A stretch of 64,000 nt of DNA, from positions 33,783,429 to 33,847,428 of the forward strand of contig JALMGJ010000004.1 in assembly GCA_023362775.1 (NCBI GenBank), written 5' to 3'. Shown here piece after piece: positions 1-10,206 of the stretch. Each line of letters starts with the position of its first letter. Within the stretch, counting starts at the first letter, position 1. The translations under genes and the position numbers were made by a program. The stretch is from Charina bottae (lineage: Eukaryota; Chordata; Lepidosauria; Squamata; Charinaidae). Under the pieces are notes generated by a model, which made no database searches, was not told the DNA's origin, and was given only the letters and a program-made list of their open reading frames with translations.

Positions 1-581
1 CAGACTTGGTGCCAGTGATATTCTGGGGCATTTGTTAGTGTCTCACTTCCATGCTACCTAACAGAATCCCTGAGGAGCTAACCAGCTTATGGTGCTGAGG
101 ATATTTTTCTTAAAGAGTGTGCTCTGGATCTCTTAAGGACGGGCAGTTAAACACCACTCACTAATTTTCCAGGGTTGAGTAAGGTGATTGAGAGAGTGGT
201 GGCTTTTCAACTGCAGGTAGCCCTAGAGGAAGCAGATTATCTTGACCCATTTCAAACTGAAATTGAGTGGGCTATGTGGTTGAGGCTGCTTTGGTCAATC
301 TAATGGATCATCTTTGGGGATCAATAGAGGGAAAGTGATTCTATTTGACCTATCAGTGGCTTTCGGTACCATTGACTATGGTATTCTGACTCACCTTAGA
401 TATTTTGGAATCAGGACCATGGCTTTGCAGTGGTTCTGTTCCTAAATCTCAGGTAGATTTCATATGGTGTGGCTCAGAGAGAGGTACTCCTCAAAACAGG
501 AGCTCTTAAATTGTGTCCCTCAGGATTCCATTCTATCTCCAGAGTTTGTAGCTTGAATCATGTCAACTGGATTTCTATTTT

Positions 582-630
582 CTCAGTGGAAACGTTTCGC
601 TCCTTATCCAAGGAGCTTCTTCAGTCTGAG
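582..630 (-). ncRNA. Hammerhead ribozyme fold, minus-strand arm
   Basis: This is the exact reverse complement of the fold at 951-999, carried by the left arm of the same insertion. The core CTGAAGA lies at 618-624 read on the minus strand. Since the arms are identical, a transcript from either strand would contain one sense hammerhead and one antisense copy able to pair with it. Confidence 0.7.
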
Positions 631-678
631 CAAAGTTAGTAAGGGAATCCTAAATATGTTTCTAGGTAGCTGTGTGAC

Positions 679-902
679 ACATAATAATATTTAATAATAT
701 TAATAATATTATATATATTATTATATAATTATTTTTATAATATAATTATAAATTATGTATATATAATATACATTATTATTACAAAATTATGTATATACAT
801 ACAAAATTATGTATATATAATATATAATATATATATGTATATATAAATAACATAATTATAAATTATGTTATTATATATATTATTATTAAAGTTATTTAAT
901 AG
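679..902. repeat. A/T-only spacer between the inverted PLE arms
   Basis: About 224 bp composed almost entirely of ata/tat/aat runs, partly self-complementary. It would form the loop of a large cruciform made by the flanking arms. No coding potential. Confidence 0.8.
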
Positions 903-950
903 GTCACACAGCTACCTAGAAACATATTTAGGATTCCCTTACTAACTTTG

Positions 951-999
951 CTCAGACTGAAGAAGCTCCTTGGATAAGGAGCGAAACGTTTCCACTGAG
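951..999 (+). ncRNA. Hammerhead ribozyme fold (PLE type), plus-strand arm
   Basis: The three core blocks are present in order: CTGAAGA (957-963, fits CUGANGA), a 7-bp stem II GCTCCTT/AAGGAGC (965-971 with 976-982) closed by a 4-nt loop, and GAAA (983-986). Stem III is only AC/GT (986-989), as in the minimal PLE hammerheads that are thought to act as dimers. Stem I can form from CTCAG (951-955) with CTGAG (995-999). The predicted cleavage position is after U990. All assignments are by inspection; activity is not shown. Confidence 0.75.
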
Positions 1000-2008
1000 A
1001 AAATAGAAATCCAGTTGACATGATTCAAGCTACAGACAATTCCACCTGGATGACTGAGAACCTTCATAGACATATCTCCAGAGTTTTTCCAATATCCATT
1101 CAGGGAGATCATCAGGAGATTCCAAGCTGGGTGCTATCAATATGCTGGTGACACCCAGATCTGTTTCTCTGTCCCATCTTCAGAAAGTGGTGTGGTTCCT
1201 ATTGAATGCCTGCTTGCAGTCAGTAGTGGGCTGGAAGAGGGATAATTAATTGCAACTGAATCCAGAGAAGACAAAGATGCTCCTTGGTAGGGTCCATAAT
1301 TTTGGAGAGGTGATAGATCAATGAGTTCTAAATAGAATTACACTTGCCCAGAAGAAGTAAATATGCTCTTTGGGAGTGCTTCTGGATGCAACTCTCTCAT
1401 CAGTTTCCTAGATTAAGGCAATAGTTGGACTGCTTTTTATCAGCTTTACTTGGCATGCTATTTCTGGAAGATAATAATCTAAACATTGTGGTATACATGC
1501 TTGTAGCCTCCAGGCTTGATAGCGGTATGATATTGTATGTGGGGCAGCCTCTGTGTCTAAATGCAAGATGTGGCAAAGTATAAGGTACTAGTCATTAGTT
1601 TTGAAGCCCTATGCAGCTTAAGTCAAGGCTATTTGAGAGAATACCTCTTGCTACCTGAACCTCCACACTTACTGAAATCATTAGGGGAGATTCACTTGCA
1701 GTTGCTGTGAGTCACAACACACGGTTGGGCTCTGTGGCTGCCCCTGTTCTGTGGAATGCCAGGTTGAGGACGCTAATATCTTTATGATCTCCTTCAACAG
1801 CCCCTGAAACAAATGTTTGAACAGCCATTTAACTATTGATTGGTAATATTATTTATTAATATTACTGGCTTTCCTTATTTTAAATGAATTGAATTGCTAT
1901 CTTAACTGTATTTAATGTTTTGATTTTAAAGTTCTTTTTACTGTAAACTACTGAGAGACGCTGGCATGTTGTGGCGGTACACCAAGTTAAATCAAATAAA
2001 TAAATATT

Positions 2009-3321
2009 CCGCCTTTTTTTTTTTGTAGTACTGTAAAGCTCTATGTAACTTTAGAGTAATGAATGATGCTGCTGCACTTGAGTTATCACATTAAACTTTC
2101 CACACACATGCATGAAAAATATTAAATTGCCCGACATCTCTAATGTATAATTTGAAGCATGGCAGTTTTGTCCATGGTAGGTTTTTTTTTCTTCTTCTTT
2201 TAAAACCAGATGGTGGCTGGAGTGACTATATATGATTCTGCAAATTGTTATTGGGGAGGGGGAAAACAGCACCATGAATTGGTCTCATTAACAGAGATTA
2301 AAGTTTTAGAAACCACTCCCAGAAAACAAGGAATGTTCTCTAACCCGGAGATCAAATATCTAATGGGTCAAATCAGGCAGAAGATATTAAAAAACAGTAT
2401 CACTTGTTGTCTTTCTTGAAAAAGCCACATCTTTGTAACTAAAGTTTATATCTTTGGCTTTGGTCTGCTACTGTATGAAGGAACTGATTAATGTCTCAAT
2501 ATAAGAGGAGTGGGTTTTGCCAACTTCTAATGGAGACCATGCCTGGTGAGGCCATTTCTGATTCTCCCTGTGTACTTATCAGATAGAAACTTTTTAGAAT
2601 GTCATTGTTTCAGCACTGGGAAGACAGACAGCTCATTTTTATATATGAAATATAATTAAAACAATGTTGGCCATGAGACTTTGGGGGAAGGGAATCTAAA
2701 TGGATTTCAAAACAAAAAGCAAGATATATGTCTACACACAGACACAAACCCCATAAGCTGCTTGTTTGAAGAGTAGTTCATAATTCATGAAAATACTTTA
2801 GAATATTTTAATAGTGTACTAAAACTGCCCTTCCAGTTCCCTCCTCTCTATTATTCTTGGAGTGCTATGAAATTTCATTAGTATATCATTTTCTGCTGTC
2901 TGAGCTTATTTTCTTGCTGAACCTGCTTTACTGGTGGAGGTTGAATTTTGTTTGTTTGTTTGTTTCCACTTATATCATTCTCCAACATTCTCCAGATTCC
3001 CTGGCTACCCATGTATCCCGATCTGATACCAAAATTCCTTCCTCCTGTGGGAGGACTTCTTTCATTTTGTCTTTCTTTGGATTTAATTTAAACTTGGAAA
3101 GTCAGGAAGTCTGCAGACTGCTGGAGAGATGGTGGTGCAATGAAATCAGGCCATTCACACACACTAGATTAGTGCAAGAACAGCCCACTTCACCCATGAG
3201 AATTTGTCTCAGATTCTCTTCTCCTTCAAACCCTTTCTAACCAGACTGGGTTTTACCATCAAGTGGAAGAAGGAATTATTTAAAAATGCAGAAGTAATTT
3301 TGACTCCAACATTAGAAAATA
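2009..3321. other. Unassigned AT-rich interval
   Basis: Between the L2-like tail and the BovB insertion I see only short poly-T and (tttg)n runs. Short open frames at 2210-2419 and 2857-3240 have no recognisable domain or codon structure. The last 11 bases (3311-3321, attagaaaata) are the left target-site duplication of the BovB element. Confidence 0.5.
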
Positions 3322-3464
3322 CTCCAGCAAAGGAGATCGTTACCTTGTCGTGGTGCTGGAGCTTGAGCACCTCAGTGAAACCATGAGCTAAACCGTGAAG
3401 GGACACCCAAGACGGGAAGGTCGTGGCAGAGAGGTCAGACTAAATACGATCCCTGGGGAAGGTA

Positions 3465-3659
3465 ATGGCAACCCACCCCAGTATTCTTGCCATGAAAACT
3501 AAATGGATCAGTACAACCAAAGATATGTCGGTATACCATCAGAAGATGGGACTCCCAGGTCGGAAGATGGTCAAAATGCTACTGGGGAGGAACAGAGGAT
3601 ACGTTCAACTAGCCCCAGATGTGATGACGCAGCTAGCTCAAAGCCGAAAGGACGGCTAG
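3465..3659 (+). CDS. Possible short upstream ORF of the BovB element, 64 aa
   Basis: A 64-codon frame begins in the BovB leader and overlaps the start of the main ORF by 157 bp in a different frame. Some RTE-clade elements have a very short ORF before the polyprotein, so this could be its equivalent. It has no recognisable domain and is basic and methionine-rich. Chance overlap is as likely as function. Confidence 0.25.
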   Translation: MATHPSILAMKTKWISTTKDMSVYHQKMGLPGRKMVKMLLGRNRGYVQLAPDVMTQLAQSRKDG

Positions 3660-6535
3660 CGGCCAACGGTGCTGGTGGTGAACGACGAATCCGATGTTCT
3701 AAAGATCAACACACCATAGGAACCTGGAATGTAAGATCTATGAGCCAGGGCAAATTGGATGTGGTTATTGGTGAGATGTCAAGATTAAATATAGACATTT
3801 TAGGTGTCAGTGAACTGAAATGGACTGGGATGGGCCACTTCACATCAGATGACCACCAGATCTACTACTGTGGACAAGAGGACCACAGAAGAAATGGAGT
3901 AGCCTTCATAATTAATAATAAAGTGGCTAAAGCAGTGCTTGGATACAATCCAAAAAACGATAGAATGATCTCAATTCGAATTCAGGGTAAGCCATTTAAC
4001 ATCACAGTGATCCAAATATACGCCCCAACCACAGATGCTGAAGAAGCAGAAGTAGATCAGTTCTATGAGGATCTGCAGCACCTACTGGATAATACACCAA
4101 AAAGAGATGCTATTTTCATTACAGGAGACTGGAATGCTAAGGTGGGTAGTCAGACGACACCTGGAATTACAGGCAAGCATGGTCTGGGAGAACAAAATGA
4201 AGCAGGACATAGGCTGATAGAATTTTGCCAAGACAACTCACTGTGCATAACAAACACTCTCTTCCAACAACCTAAAAGACGACTTTATACATGGACTTCA
4301 CCAGATGGTCGACACCGAAATCAGATTGACTACATCCTTTGCAACCAAAGGTGGCGGACATCTATACAGTCGGTAAAAACAAGACCTGGAGCTGACTGTA
4401 GTTCAGATCACGAACTTCTTATTGCACAATTTAGAATCAGACTAAAGAGAATAGGGAAGACCCACAGATCAGTTAGATATGAGCTCACTAATATTCCTAA
4501 GGAATATGCAGTGGAGGTGAAGAATAGATTTAAGGGACTAGATTTAGTAGATAGGGTCCCGGAAGAACTATGGACAGAAGTTCGCAACATTGTTCAGGAG
4601 GCGGCAACAAAAAACGTCCCAAAGAAAAAGAAAACCAAGAAGGCAAGATGGCTGTCTGCTGAGACACTGGAAGTAGCCCAAGAAAGAAGGAAAGCAAAAG
4701 GCAACAGTGATAGGGGGAGATATGCCCAATTAAATGCAAAATTCCAGAGGTTAGCCAGAAGAGATAAGGAATTATTTTTAAACAAGCAATGTGCAGAAGT
4801 GGAAGAAGACAATAGAATAGGAAGGACAAGAGACCTCTTCCAGAAAATTAGAAACATCGGAGGTAAATTCCAGGCAAAAATGGGTATGATCAAAAACAAA
4901 GATGGTAAGGACCTAACAGAAGCAGAAGAGATCAAGAAAAGGTGGCAAGAATATACGGAAGATCTGTATAGGAAGGATAATAATATTGGAGATAGCTTTG
5001 ACGGTGTGGTCAGTGAGTTAGAGCCAGACATCCTGAAGAGTGAGGTTGAATGGGCCTTAAGAAGCATTGCTAATAACAAGGCAGCAGGAGACGACGGTAT
5101 CCCAGCTGAACTGTTTAAAATCTTGCAAGATGATGCTGTCAAGGTGATGCATGCCATATGCCAGCAAATTTGGAAAACACAAGAATGGCCATCAGATTGG
5201 AAAAAATCAACTTATATCCCCATACCAAAAAAGGGAAGCACTAAAGAATGTTCAAACTATCGAACAGTGGCACTTATTTCACATGCCAGTAAGGTAATGC
5301 TCAAGATCTTGCAAGGTAGACTCCAGCAATTCATGGAGCGAGAATTGCCAGATGTACAAGCTGGGTTTAGAAAAGGCAGAGGAACTAGAGACCAAATTGC
5401 CAATATCCGCTGGATAATGGAGAAAGCCAGGGAATTTCAGAAAAACATCTATTTCTGTTTTATTGACTATTCTAAAGCCTTTGACTGTGTGGATCATAAC
5501 AAATTGTGGCAAGTTCTCGGTGGTATGGGGATACCAAGTCATCTTGTCTGCCTCCTGAGGAATCTGTATAACGACCAAGTAGCAACGGTAAGAACAGAGC
5601 ACGGAACAACGGACTGGTTTAAGATTGGGAAAGGAGTACGGCAGGGTTGTATACTCTCACCCTACCTATTCAACCTGTACGCAGAACACATCATGCGACA
5701 TGCTGGGCTTGAGGAATCCAAGGCTGGAGTTAAAATCGCTGGAAGAAACATTAACAATCTCAGATATGCAGATGATACCACTTTGATGGCTGAAAGCGAG
5801 GAGGAGTTGAGGAGCCTTATGACGAAGGTGAAAGAAGAAAGTGCAAAAGCTGGGTTGCAGTTAAACCTCAAAAAAACCAAGATTATGGCAACGAGCTTGA
5901 TTGATGACTGGCAAATAGAGGGAGAAAAAGTGGAGGCAGTGACAGACTTTGTATTTCTAGGCGCAAAGATTACTGCAGACGCTGACTGCAGCCAGGAAAT
6001 CAGAAGACGTCTACTTCTTGGGAGGAGAGCAATGGCAAATCTTGATAAAATAGTTAAGAGCAGAGACATCACACTGACAACAAAGGTCCGCATAGTTAAA
6101 GCAATGGTTTTCCCTGTAGTAACCTATGGCTGTGAGAGCTGGACCATAAGGAAGGCTGAGCGAAGGAAGATAGATGCTTTTGAACTGTGGTGTTGGAGGA
6201 AAATTCTGAGAGTGCCTTGGACTGCAAGAAGATCAAACCAGTCCATACTCCAGGAAATAAAGCCAGACTGCTCACTTGAGGGAATGATATTAAAGGCAAA
6301 ACTGAAGTACTTTGGCCACATAATGAGAAGACAGGATACCCTGGAGAAGAAGCTGATGCTAGGAAAAGTGGAAGGCAAAAGGAAGAGGGGCCGACCAAGG
6401 GCAAGATGGATGGATGGTATTCTGGAGGTGACAGACTCAACCATGGGGGAGCTGGGGATGGTGACGGCCGACAGAAAGCTCTGGCGTGGACTGGTCCATG
6501 AAGTCACGAAGAGTCGGAAACGACTGAACGAATAA
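3503..6535 (+). CDS. BovB endonuclease/reverse transcriptase polyprotein, intact, 1010 aa
   Basis: The protein copies the element RNA into DNA at a nicked genomic site. An N-terminal APE-type endonuclease covers about residues 70-315: N76 in TWNVRS, E104 in SELKW, D209/N211 in GDWNAK, and the catalytic SDH at 301-303. The reverse transcriptase follows: FIDYSKAFD around 653-662, RQGCILSP around 713-720, and the YADD active site at 755-758 with both aspartates. A basic C-terminal tail ends in a KSRKRLNE-type sequence. I see no frameshift, internal stop or lost catalytic residue. The start is fixed because an in-frame TAA (3500-3502) directly precedes this ATG. Transcription in the animal cannot be judged from sequence. 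Confidence 0.93.
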   Translation: MDQYNQRYVGIPSEDGTPRSEDGQNATGEEQRIRSTSPRCDDAASSKPKGRLAANGAGGERRIRCSKDQHTIGTWNVRSMSQGKLDVVIGEMSRLNIDILGVSELKWTGMGHFTSDDHQIYYCGQEDHRRNGVAFIINNKVAKAVLGYNPKNDRMISIRIQGKPFNITVIQIYAPTTDAEEAEVDQFYEDLQHLLDNTPKRDAIFITGDWNAKVGSQTTPGITGKHGLGEQNEAGHRLIEFCQDNSLCITNTLFQQPKRRLYTWTSPDGRHRNQIDYILCNQRWRTSIQSVKTRPGADCSSDHELLIAQFRIRLKRIGKTHRSVRYELTNIPKEYAVEVKNRFKGLDLVDRVPEELWTEVRNIVQEAATKNVPKKKKTKKARWLSAETLEVAQERRKAKGNSDRGRYAQLNAKFQRLARRDKELFLNKQCAEVEEDNRIGRTRDLFQKIRNIGGKFQAKMGMIKNKDGKDLTEAEEIKKRWQEYTEDLYRKDNNIGDSFDGVVSELEPDILKSEVEWALRSIANNKAAGDDGIPAELFKILQDDAVKVMHAICQQIWKTQEWPSDWKKSTYIPIPKKGSTKECSNYRTVALISHASKVMLKILQGRLQQFMERELPDVQAGFRKGRGTRDQIANIRWIMEKAREFQKNIYFCFIDYSKAFDCVDHNKLWQVLGGMGIPSHLVCLLRNLYNDQVATVRTEHGTTDWFKIGKGVRQGCILSPYLFNLYAEHIMRHAGLEESKAGVKIAGRNINNLRYADDTTLMAESEEELRSLMTKVKEESAKAGLQLNLKKTKIMATSLIDDWQIEGEKVEAVTDFVFLGAKITADADCSQEIRRRLLLGRRAMANLDKIVKSRDITLTTKVRIVKAMVFPVVTYGCESWTIRKAERRKIDAFELWCWRKILRVPWTARRSNQSILQEIKPDCSLEGMILKAKLKYFGHIMRRQDTLEKKLMLGKVEGKRKRGRPRARWMDGILEVTDSTMGELGMVTADRKLWRGLVHEVTKSRKRLNE

Positions 6536-6553
6536 ACAACAAATTAGAAAATA

Positions 6554-7264
6554 AATCTTCGTTCATGGTACTTGAACCTAATGAAGATAATCTGATTTAT
6601 TACCTAGCAATTTGAAAAATTTGAAGATATGCATGTGGCTCTATTCCTCCAGTTTACAATAACTGAGTATGTTAGTAGTAGTGACTGACCCAATGTTTTG
6701 ATGCCTCAGATTGGAGATCTGTAGTGCACATGAAAACAAAGGGAGTTGTGCCGTCTGTTGTATTAAAACTGCCCTGCATTCTCTCCAAAGTGTTTGTATT
6801 AAGCAGCACTTACTATTAGCAGTCAGTCAGCATTTCCATTAGAAGATGTACTTTATTTCTAATGCCTCCCTGTAAGCTATCAGCTTTTATAATTTCTTCC
6901 CAAGAACAAACTTGGCAAACAAAATCATTCCAATTATCTTGTTTGAAGTTTGGGAAAAAATGATGATATTGGCCACTTTAGAGACACATTTGCTAATGTG
7001 TGAGGGCACAGGTTTTGGTTACCCTATTTCATACCCACTTAAGTAAAACTATTTCCACACAAATCAGAATGACATTCACAGAGCTAATAAAATAATACCT
7101 TAGCAGCATTAAGGATCAGTGGAACTATCTATATCAATTTTCCATCTGTTCCTTCATAACCTGTTCCATTCTATTCCCACATTAATCTGCAGATGTAAAA
7201 TAATACAAAATCATATATGTATATTATTTTATGTTACAAAATATGCATTTTAAAATATAATTTC
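6554..7264. other. Unassigned AT-rich interval
   Basis: The first bases after the BovB right target duplication continue the flank that lies before 3311. I see no repeat family, no motif and no frame above background. Confidence 0.5.
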
Positions 7265-7323
7265 TCAGTGTTTAATTTCTTTTTTTTATTGAAAATATTA
7301 AATTTTATTTTACATAATATTAC

Positions 7324-7643
7324 ATAGCATAGCATAGCATAGCATAGCATAGCATAGCATAGCATAGCATAGCATAGCATAACCTAACCTAACCTAACGT
7401 GACATAACGTGACATAACGTGACATAACGTGACATAACATAACATAACATAACAACATAACATAACATAACATAACATAACAACATAACATAACATAACA
7501 TAACATAACATAACATAACATAACATAACATAACATAACATAACAACATAACATAACATAACAACATAACATAACATAACATAACATAACATAACATAAC
7601 ATAACATAACATAACAACATAACATAACATAACAACATAACAT
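7324..7643. repeat. Compound pentanucleotide array inside the L1 3' region
   Basis: From left to right the plus strand shows about 11 agcat units (7324-7380), three cctaa units (7381-7398), four decamers gtgacataac (7399-7438) and then about 40 ataac units with scattered aac slips to 7643. The shift from one related unit to the next suggests stepwise mutation and expansion. Long frames here rich in Tyr-Val-Met-Leu-Cys are translations of the repeat. Confidence 0.92.
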
Positions 7644-7951
7644 ACATACAAAACAAATGTAATTATAACTCTTGCTACTCAACAAACTTTACTTCCTCGT
7701 CCACTTCCAACTTTACTTCCATCTTCTCTCCTCTCCAACTTTCTCTTCTGCCTCTACCTCCTCTTCAACCTCTAACCTTCTCTAACTCGACCTCCTTCCC
7801 CCTCCTACTCTACCTTCTCCATCACAAACTCACCTGTCTGCCAAAAAAAAAAAAAATCCAAAACGAATAATAAAAAGTGTGACTTCCTTCTTTTCCATCC
7901 AAAATTTCTATTACGTGCTTATAAACAAACATTATGTCTATCTTATTTACA

Positions 7952-8428
7952 TTAAATTTCCAATTGAATCTTTTGTGTCTTTTCTATAAATTTGTAAAAA
8001 GGTCTCCAGCAGGAATCAAACTCTTCCATATTCTTATCATTTAGTTGATCTGTCAATTTTGCCATCTGTGCTAAGTCCATCACTTTTATAATCCATTCTT
8101 CCATAGTGGGTATGTAGTCTTCTTTCCAGTGTTTGGCGTATATAGTTCTAGCGGCAGTAATTAAATATAGTAGTAATTTTCTGTGTTTCTTGTGTAGATC
8201 CGATCTCATAAATCCCAATAGATAAAATTCCGGCTCTTTATTGATATCTTCTTGTATTATTTTACATATAATTTCGTGTATTTTGTCCCAGAAACTTTTT
8301 GATTTTTGACAAGTCCACCACAAATGGAAAAAGGTACCAACTTCTCTTTTACATTTCCAACATCTATTTGACATGGTGTTATTCATTTTCGACAATGTAT
8401 TTGGAGTGATGTACCATCTATACATCAA
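7952..8428 (-). pseudogene. L1 ORF2 C-terminal fragment, 158 codons
   Basis: The frame encodes the last part of L1 ORF2p, including the CCHC-type motif C-x2-C-x8-H-x4-C near residues 23-41 (CWKC ... FFHLWWTC) followed by a helical tail. This domain contributes to nucleic-acid binding. Endonuclease and RT domains are missing because the insertion is truncated. Coding continues in another frame just upstream (about 8450-8560) past an A/T homopolymer frameshift, so this is a dead fragment. Confidence 0.85.
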
Positions 8429-8578
8429 TTTTTTTTAAAAAAAATTTCATATTATACTTAAGAGTACATTTTAAATCTTTTAGCCACATTTTCTCCCATT
8501 TTTCAATTTGAATAATATGTCCCAAATTTTCTTCCCATTTAATTATACAATTCTTTTTTGATCAGTGTTTAATTTCTT

Positions 8579-9865
8579 AATTGCATTTCATAGACATCTG
8601 TGAAAATGATACTTTTTAAATTTTTTAAAAAAGCATTTTAGGTTTTTCCCTTTTCTTTTTAGGATATAAGAGCTATACCACAAAATGTGGAATTGAATGA
8701 AACCTGAAAGATAACAATGATAACAATGCTCTGAACTGTATTTTAGTCCAGAAGTCATTCTGGTTTATTCATTTCAAAATGCAGACAACTTAAAGTCCTC
8801 AGTAATCCTAGTAAAATATATTTAAGAAGTCAACTAGATTATGCTTTTATTTTAAAAAATACTTTAAAGAATAGAATCTCTAGGAACACATACAGGTGTG
8901 TATTATTCTGCCTGAAAATTTTCTTAGGTGTCTGGTGTTCATCTGGAATAACTCCAAGATAAACTGCAGTCTTAGAATGCATTCCTACACACATTTAGAG
9001 GTAAATTCCATTTATCACCATGTGATATTAATTAAGTACAAAAATGAATAAAACTGAACTATTTGAACAATGAGGGGTGGTTCTTATCAAAACATACTTG
9101 GAAAATATTGGATGTAGTTGGAAAACCTGCAAGAAGTACAAATATTCATATTTGAAAATACAGATACAGTGATAAAATAATTGTTTGGAATGTAAAATGG
9201 TTGTAACATGATATTTTACTTAAGTGGTTATATGAATCTAGAGCAGGTGGTAGGGAGGAACAAAAAGAATATAGATTCTAAAAGCATTTTTTTTTTCTAA
9301 ACTAATACAGGTTGAATTAATATAAAAAGTTTAGAACTGAATCCTGGGGAAAGCAATATTGGGTCATATGCAATAGCGTCAATCAATTCTCAGAATGGCC
9401 ACCACTGAGATAAGAAATCTTACCCCTCAAGTGCTCTCAAAAAAGGTTCAATAGAGCTAAAAGACCCTCCATAACAGATTACAAAATGTCAAGGGTGAAA
9501 GGAGAAAGGGAAAGGAAATGTTATTCTATGAGCAGAACTTTGCTTGTACAACACTGAGCACGTAGACCACCAGACTGTTTCCTTTTGCCACTGAAAGGCA
9601 AATGATGTAAAAATTAAGATGAATGAAGTTGCATATTTTATTGCAACCATCTGTACAGATCTGTTAAATCAGCCATATTTTTAATGTCACCAAAGTGGCA
9701 CTTATGCGGCCATGTTATGTGTTCATCCTTCCTAAGGATTTATTTTCTCAGGGAGTTTTGGCTGGTTGGCTTCCACCAGTAAAGACCTTGGTTTAAATCA
9801 CACTTCACACAAGATGCTCCTATGCAACCTCTGACTCTTAGTCCCACTTTTATATCTAGGTACAG
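8579..9865. other. Unassigned interval with a weak MITE-like trace
   Basis: Mostly AT-rich sequence without frames. A short stretch at 8978-9025 resembles the 'gcattcctacacacattta' end of a short palindromic reptile repeat also seen at 17571-17640 and 62635-62732; this is weak. The interval ends at the left target duplication of the next SINE. Confidence 0.4.
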
Positions 9866-9876
9866 TATAAGAGCAG

Positions 9877-10206
9877 GGGCATGGTGGCTCAGCGGGTAAG
9901 ACACCAGGCTTGTTGATTGGAAGATCGCAAGTTCAGAGTTTCGAATCCCTAGCCCCGCGTGACGGAGTGAGCTCCTGCACTAGCTCCAGCTCTTGCCAAC
10001 CTAGCAATTCGAAAGCATGCAAATGCAAGTAGATGAATAGTTACCACTTCAGTGGGTAGGTAACAGCGTTCCGCGTGCGTCATGCGGCCACATGACAGTG
10101 GAAGCATCTTTGGACAACGCTGGCCCTTTGGCTAACAAACGGAGATGAGCACCGGCCCCTAGAGTCGGACACAGCTGCACAACTGTGCGGGGGGAACCTT
10201 TACCTT
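9877..10206 (+). mobile_element. tRNA-derived SINE (Sauria-type), full length
   Basis: The head is tRNA-like: TGGCTCAGCGG fits an A box and the following GTTTCGAATCC a slightly altered B box. The body includes the ttgccaacctagcaattcg block, and the 3' end has tcggacac-gctg, resembling the BovB 3' end, then cctttaccttta. The 11-bp direct repeat tataagagcag flanks it at 9866-9876 and 10207-10217. Sauria SINEs are squamate SINEs with BovB-like tails; that family name is my recognition. It encodes no protein. Confidence 0.88.

Larger units (their letters stand above)
548..1072 (+). mobile_element. Penelope-like element insertion with inverted hammerhead-bearing arms
   Basis: Two arms, 547-678 and 903-1034, are perfect reverse complements over 132 bp and are separated by 224 bp of almost pure A/T. 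The right arm continues 38 bp further (to 1072) than the left. The block interrupts the L2-like LINE and is flanked by the 14-bp direct repeat tatctccagagttt at 534-547 and 1073-1086, so it is a true insertion. The arm contains a hammerhead ribozyme core next to a terminal block that resembles the ends of vertebrate PLEs, which are known to carry hammerheads in their pseudo-LTRs and to insert with partial inverted copies. No reverse transcriptase is present, so this is a short non-autonomous or truncated copy. Confidence 0.75.
1..2008 (+). mobile_element. L2-like LINE, decayed, 3' portion, interrupted by a PLE insertion
   Basis: The sequence is a heavily mutated copy of the same LINE family seen better preserved at 38.0-40.2 kb. 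Around 350-390 the translation reads like the RT palm motif DLSVAFxTIDxGIL, with the usual F-D changed to F-G. Around 515-540 it resembles the CVPQxSILSP turn. The coding trace continues after the inserted PLE (548-1072), with the downstream block at about 1225-1400 matching the 'NNRLQLNPxKT' region of the 38-kb copy. It ends in an A-rich (aaat)n tail near 1980-2008. No reading frame survives; stops and frameshifts occur throughout. L2 clade is my best call; a CR1-like relative is the alternative. Confidence 0.7.
3322..6542 (+). mobile_element. Full-length BovB (RTE-clade) LINE with intact frame
   Basis: The 3221-bp element is bounded by the perfect 11-bp direct repeat attagaaaata at 3311-3321 and 6543-6553. 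The length equals that of complete BovB elements. It has about 180 bp of 5' leader, a 1010-codon frame, and the BovB-type 3' end (gtcggaaacgactga followed by ataaacaacaa). BovB is known for its abundance in squamates and ruminants and for inferred horizontal spread. The perfect duplication and uninterrupted frame suggest recent insertion. A truncated copy lies at 48.93-49.80 kb and a scrap at 50.2 kb. Confidence 0.95.
7282..8561 (-). mobile_element. 5'-truncated reptile-type L1 LINE with 17-bp target duplication
   Basis: The minus strand carries an L1 ORF2 C-terminus, a purine-rich 3' UTR (read as the pyrimidine-rich stretch near 7690-7840), a pentanucleotide array and a final A-rich tail (poly-T at 7282 on the plus strand). 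The direct repeat tcagtgtttaatttctt flanks it at 7265-7281 and 8562-8578, giving a 1280-bp insertion. The target resembles the TTTT/AA site L1 endonucleases prefer. Truncation at the 5' side, here the right end, is usual for L1. Confidence 0.88.

Noticed and set aside
4408..6507. Minus-strand frames up to 187 codons opposite the BovB ORF
   Set aside because: They mirror a well-defined coding strand and have no recognisable domain; similar shadows occur opposite the 49-kb copy.
7381..7398. cctaa units resembling the arthropod TTAGG telomere repeat
   Set aside because: Only three units, embedded in a longer array of related pentamers inside an L1; best explained as mutated array units.
7384..7685. 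Three overlapping minus-strand frames of 85-98 codons rich in Cys-Tyr-Val-Met-Leu
   Set aside because: They are translations of the pentanucleotide array in three frames; no real protein.
9877..9960. tRNA-like A and B boxes at SINE heads (also at 43.7, 45.98 and 50.6 kb)
   Set aside because: They are parts of SINEs with bodies and tails, not tRNA genes; no cloverleaf with acceptor stem was seen.
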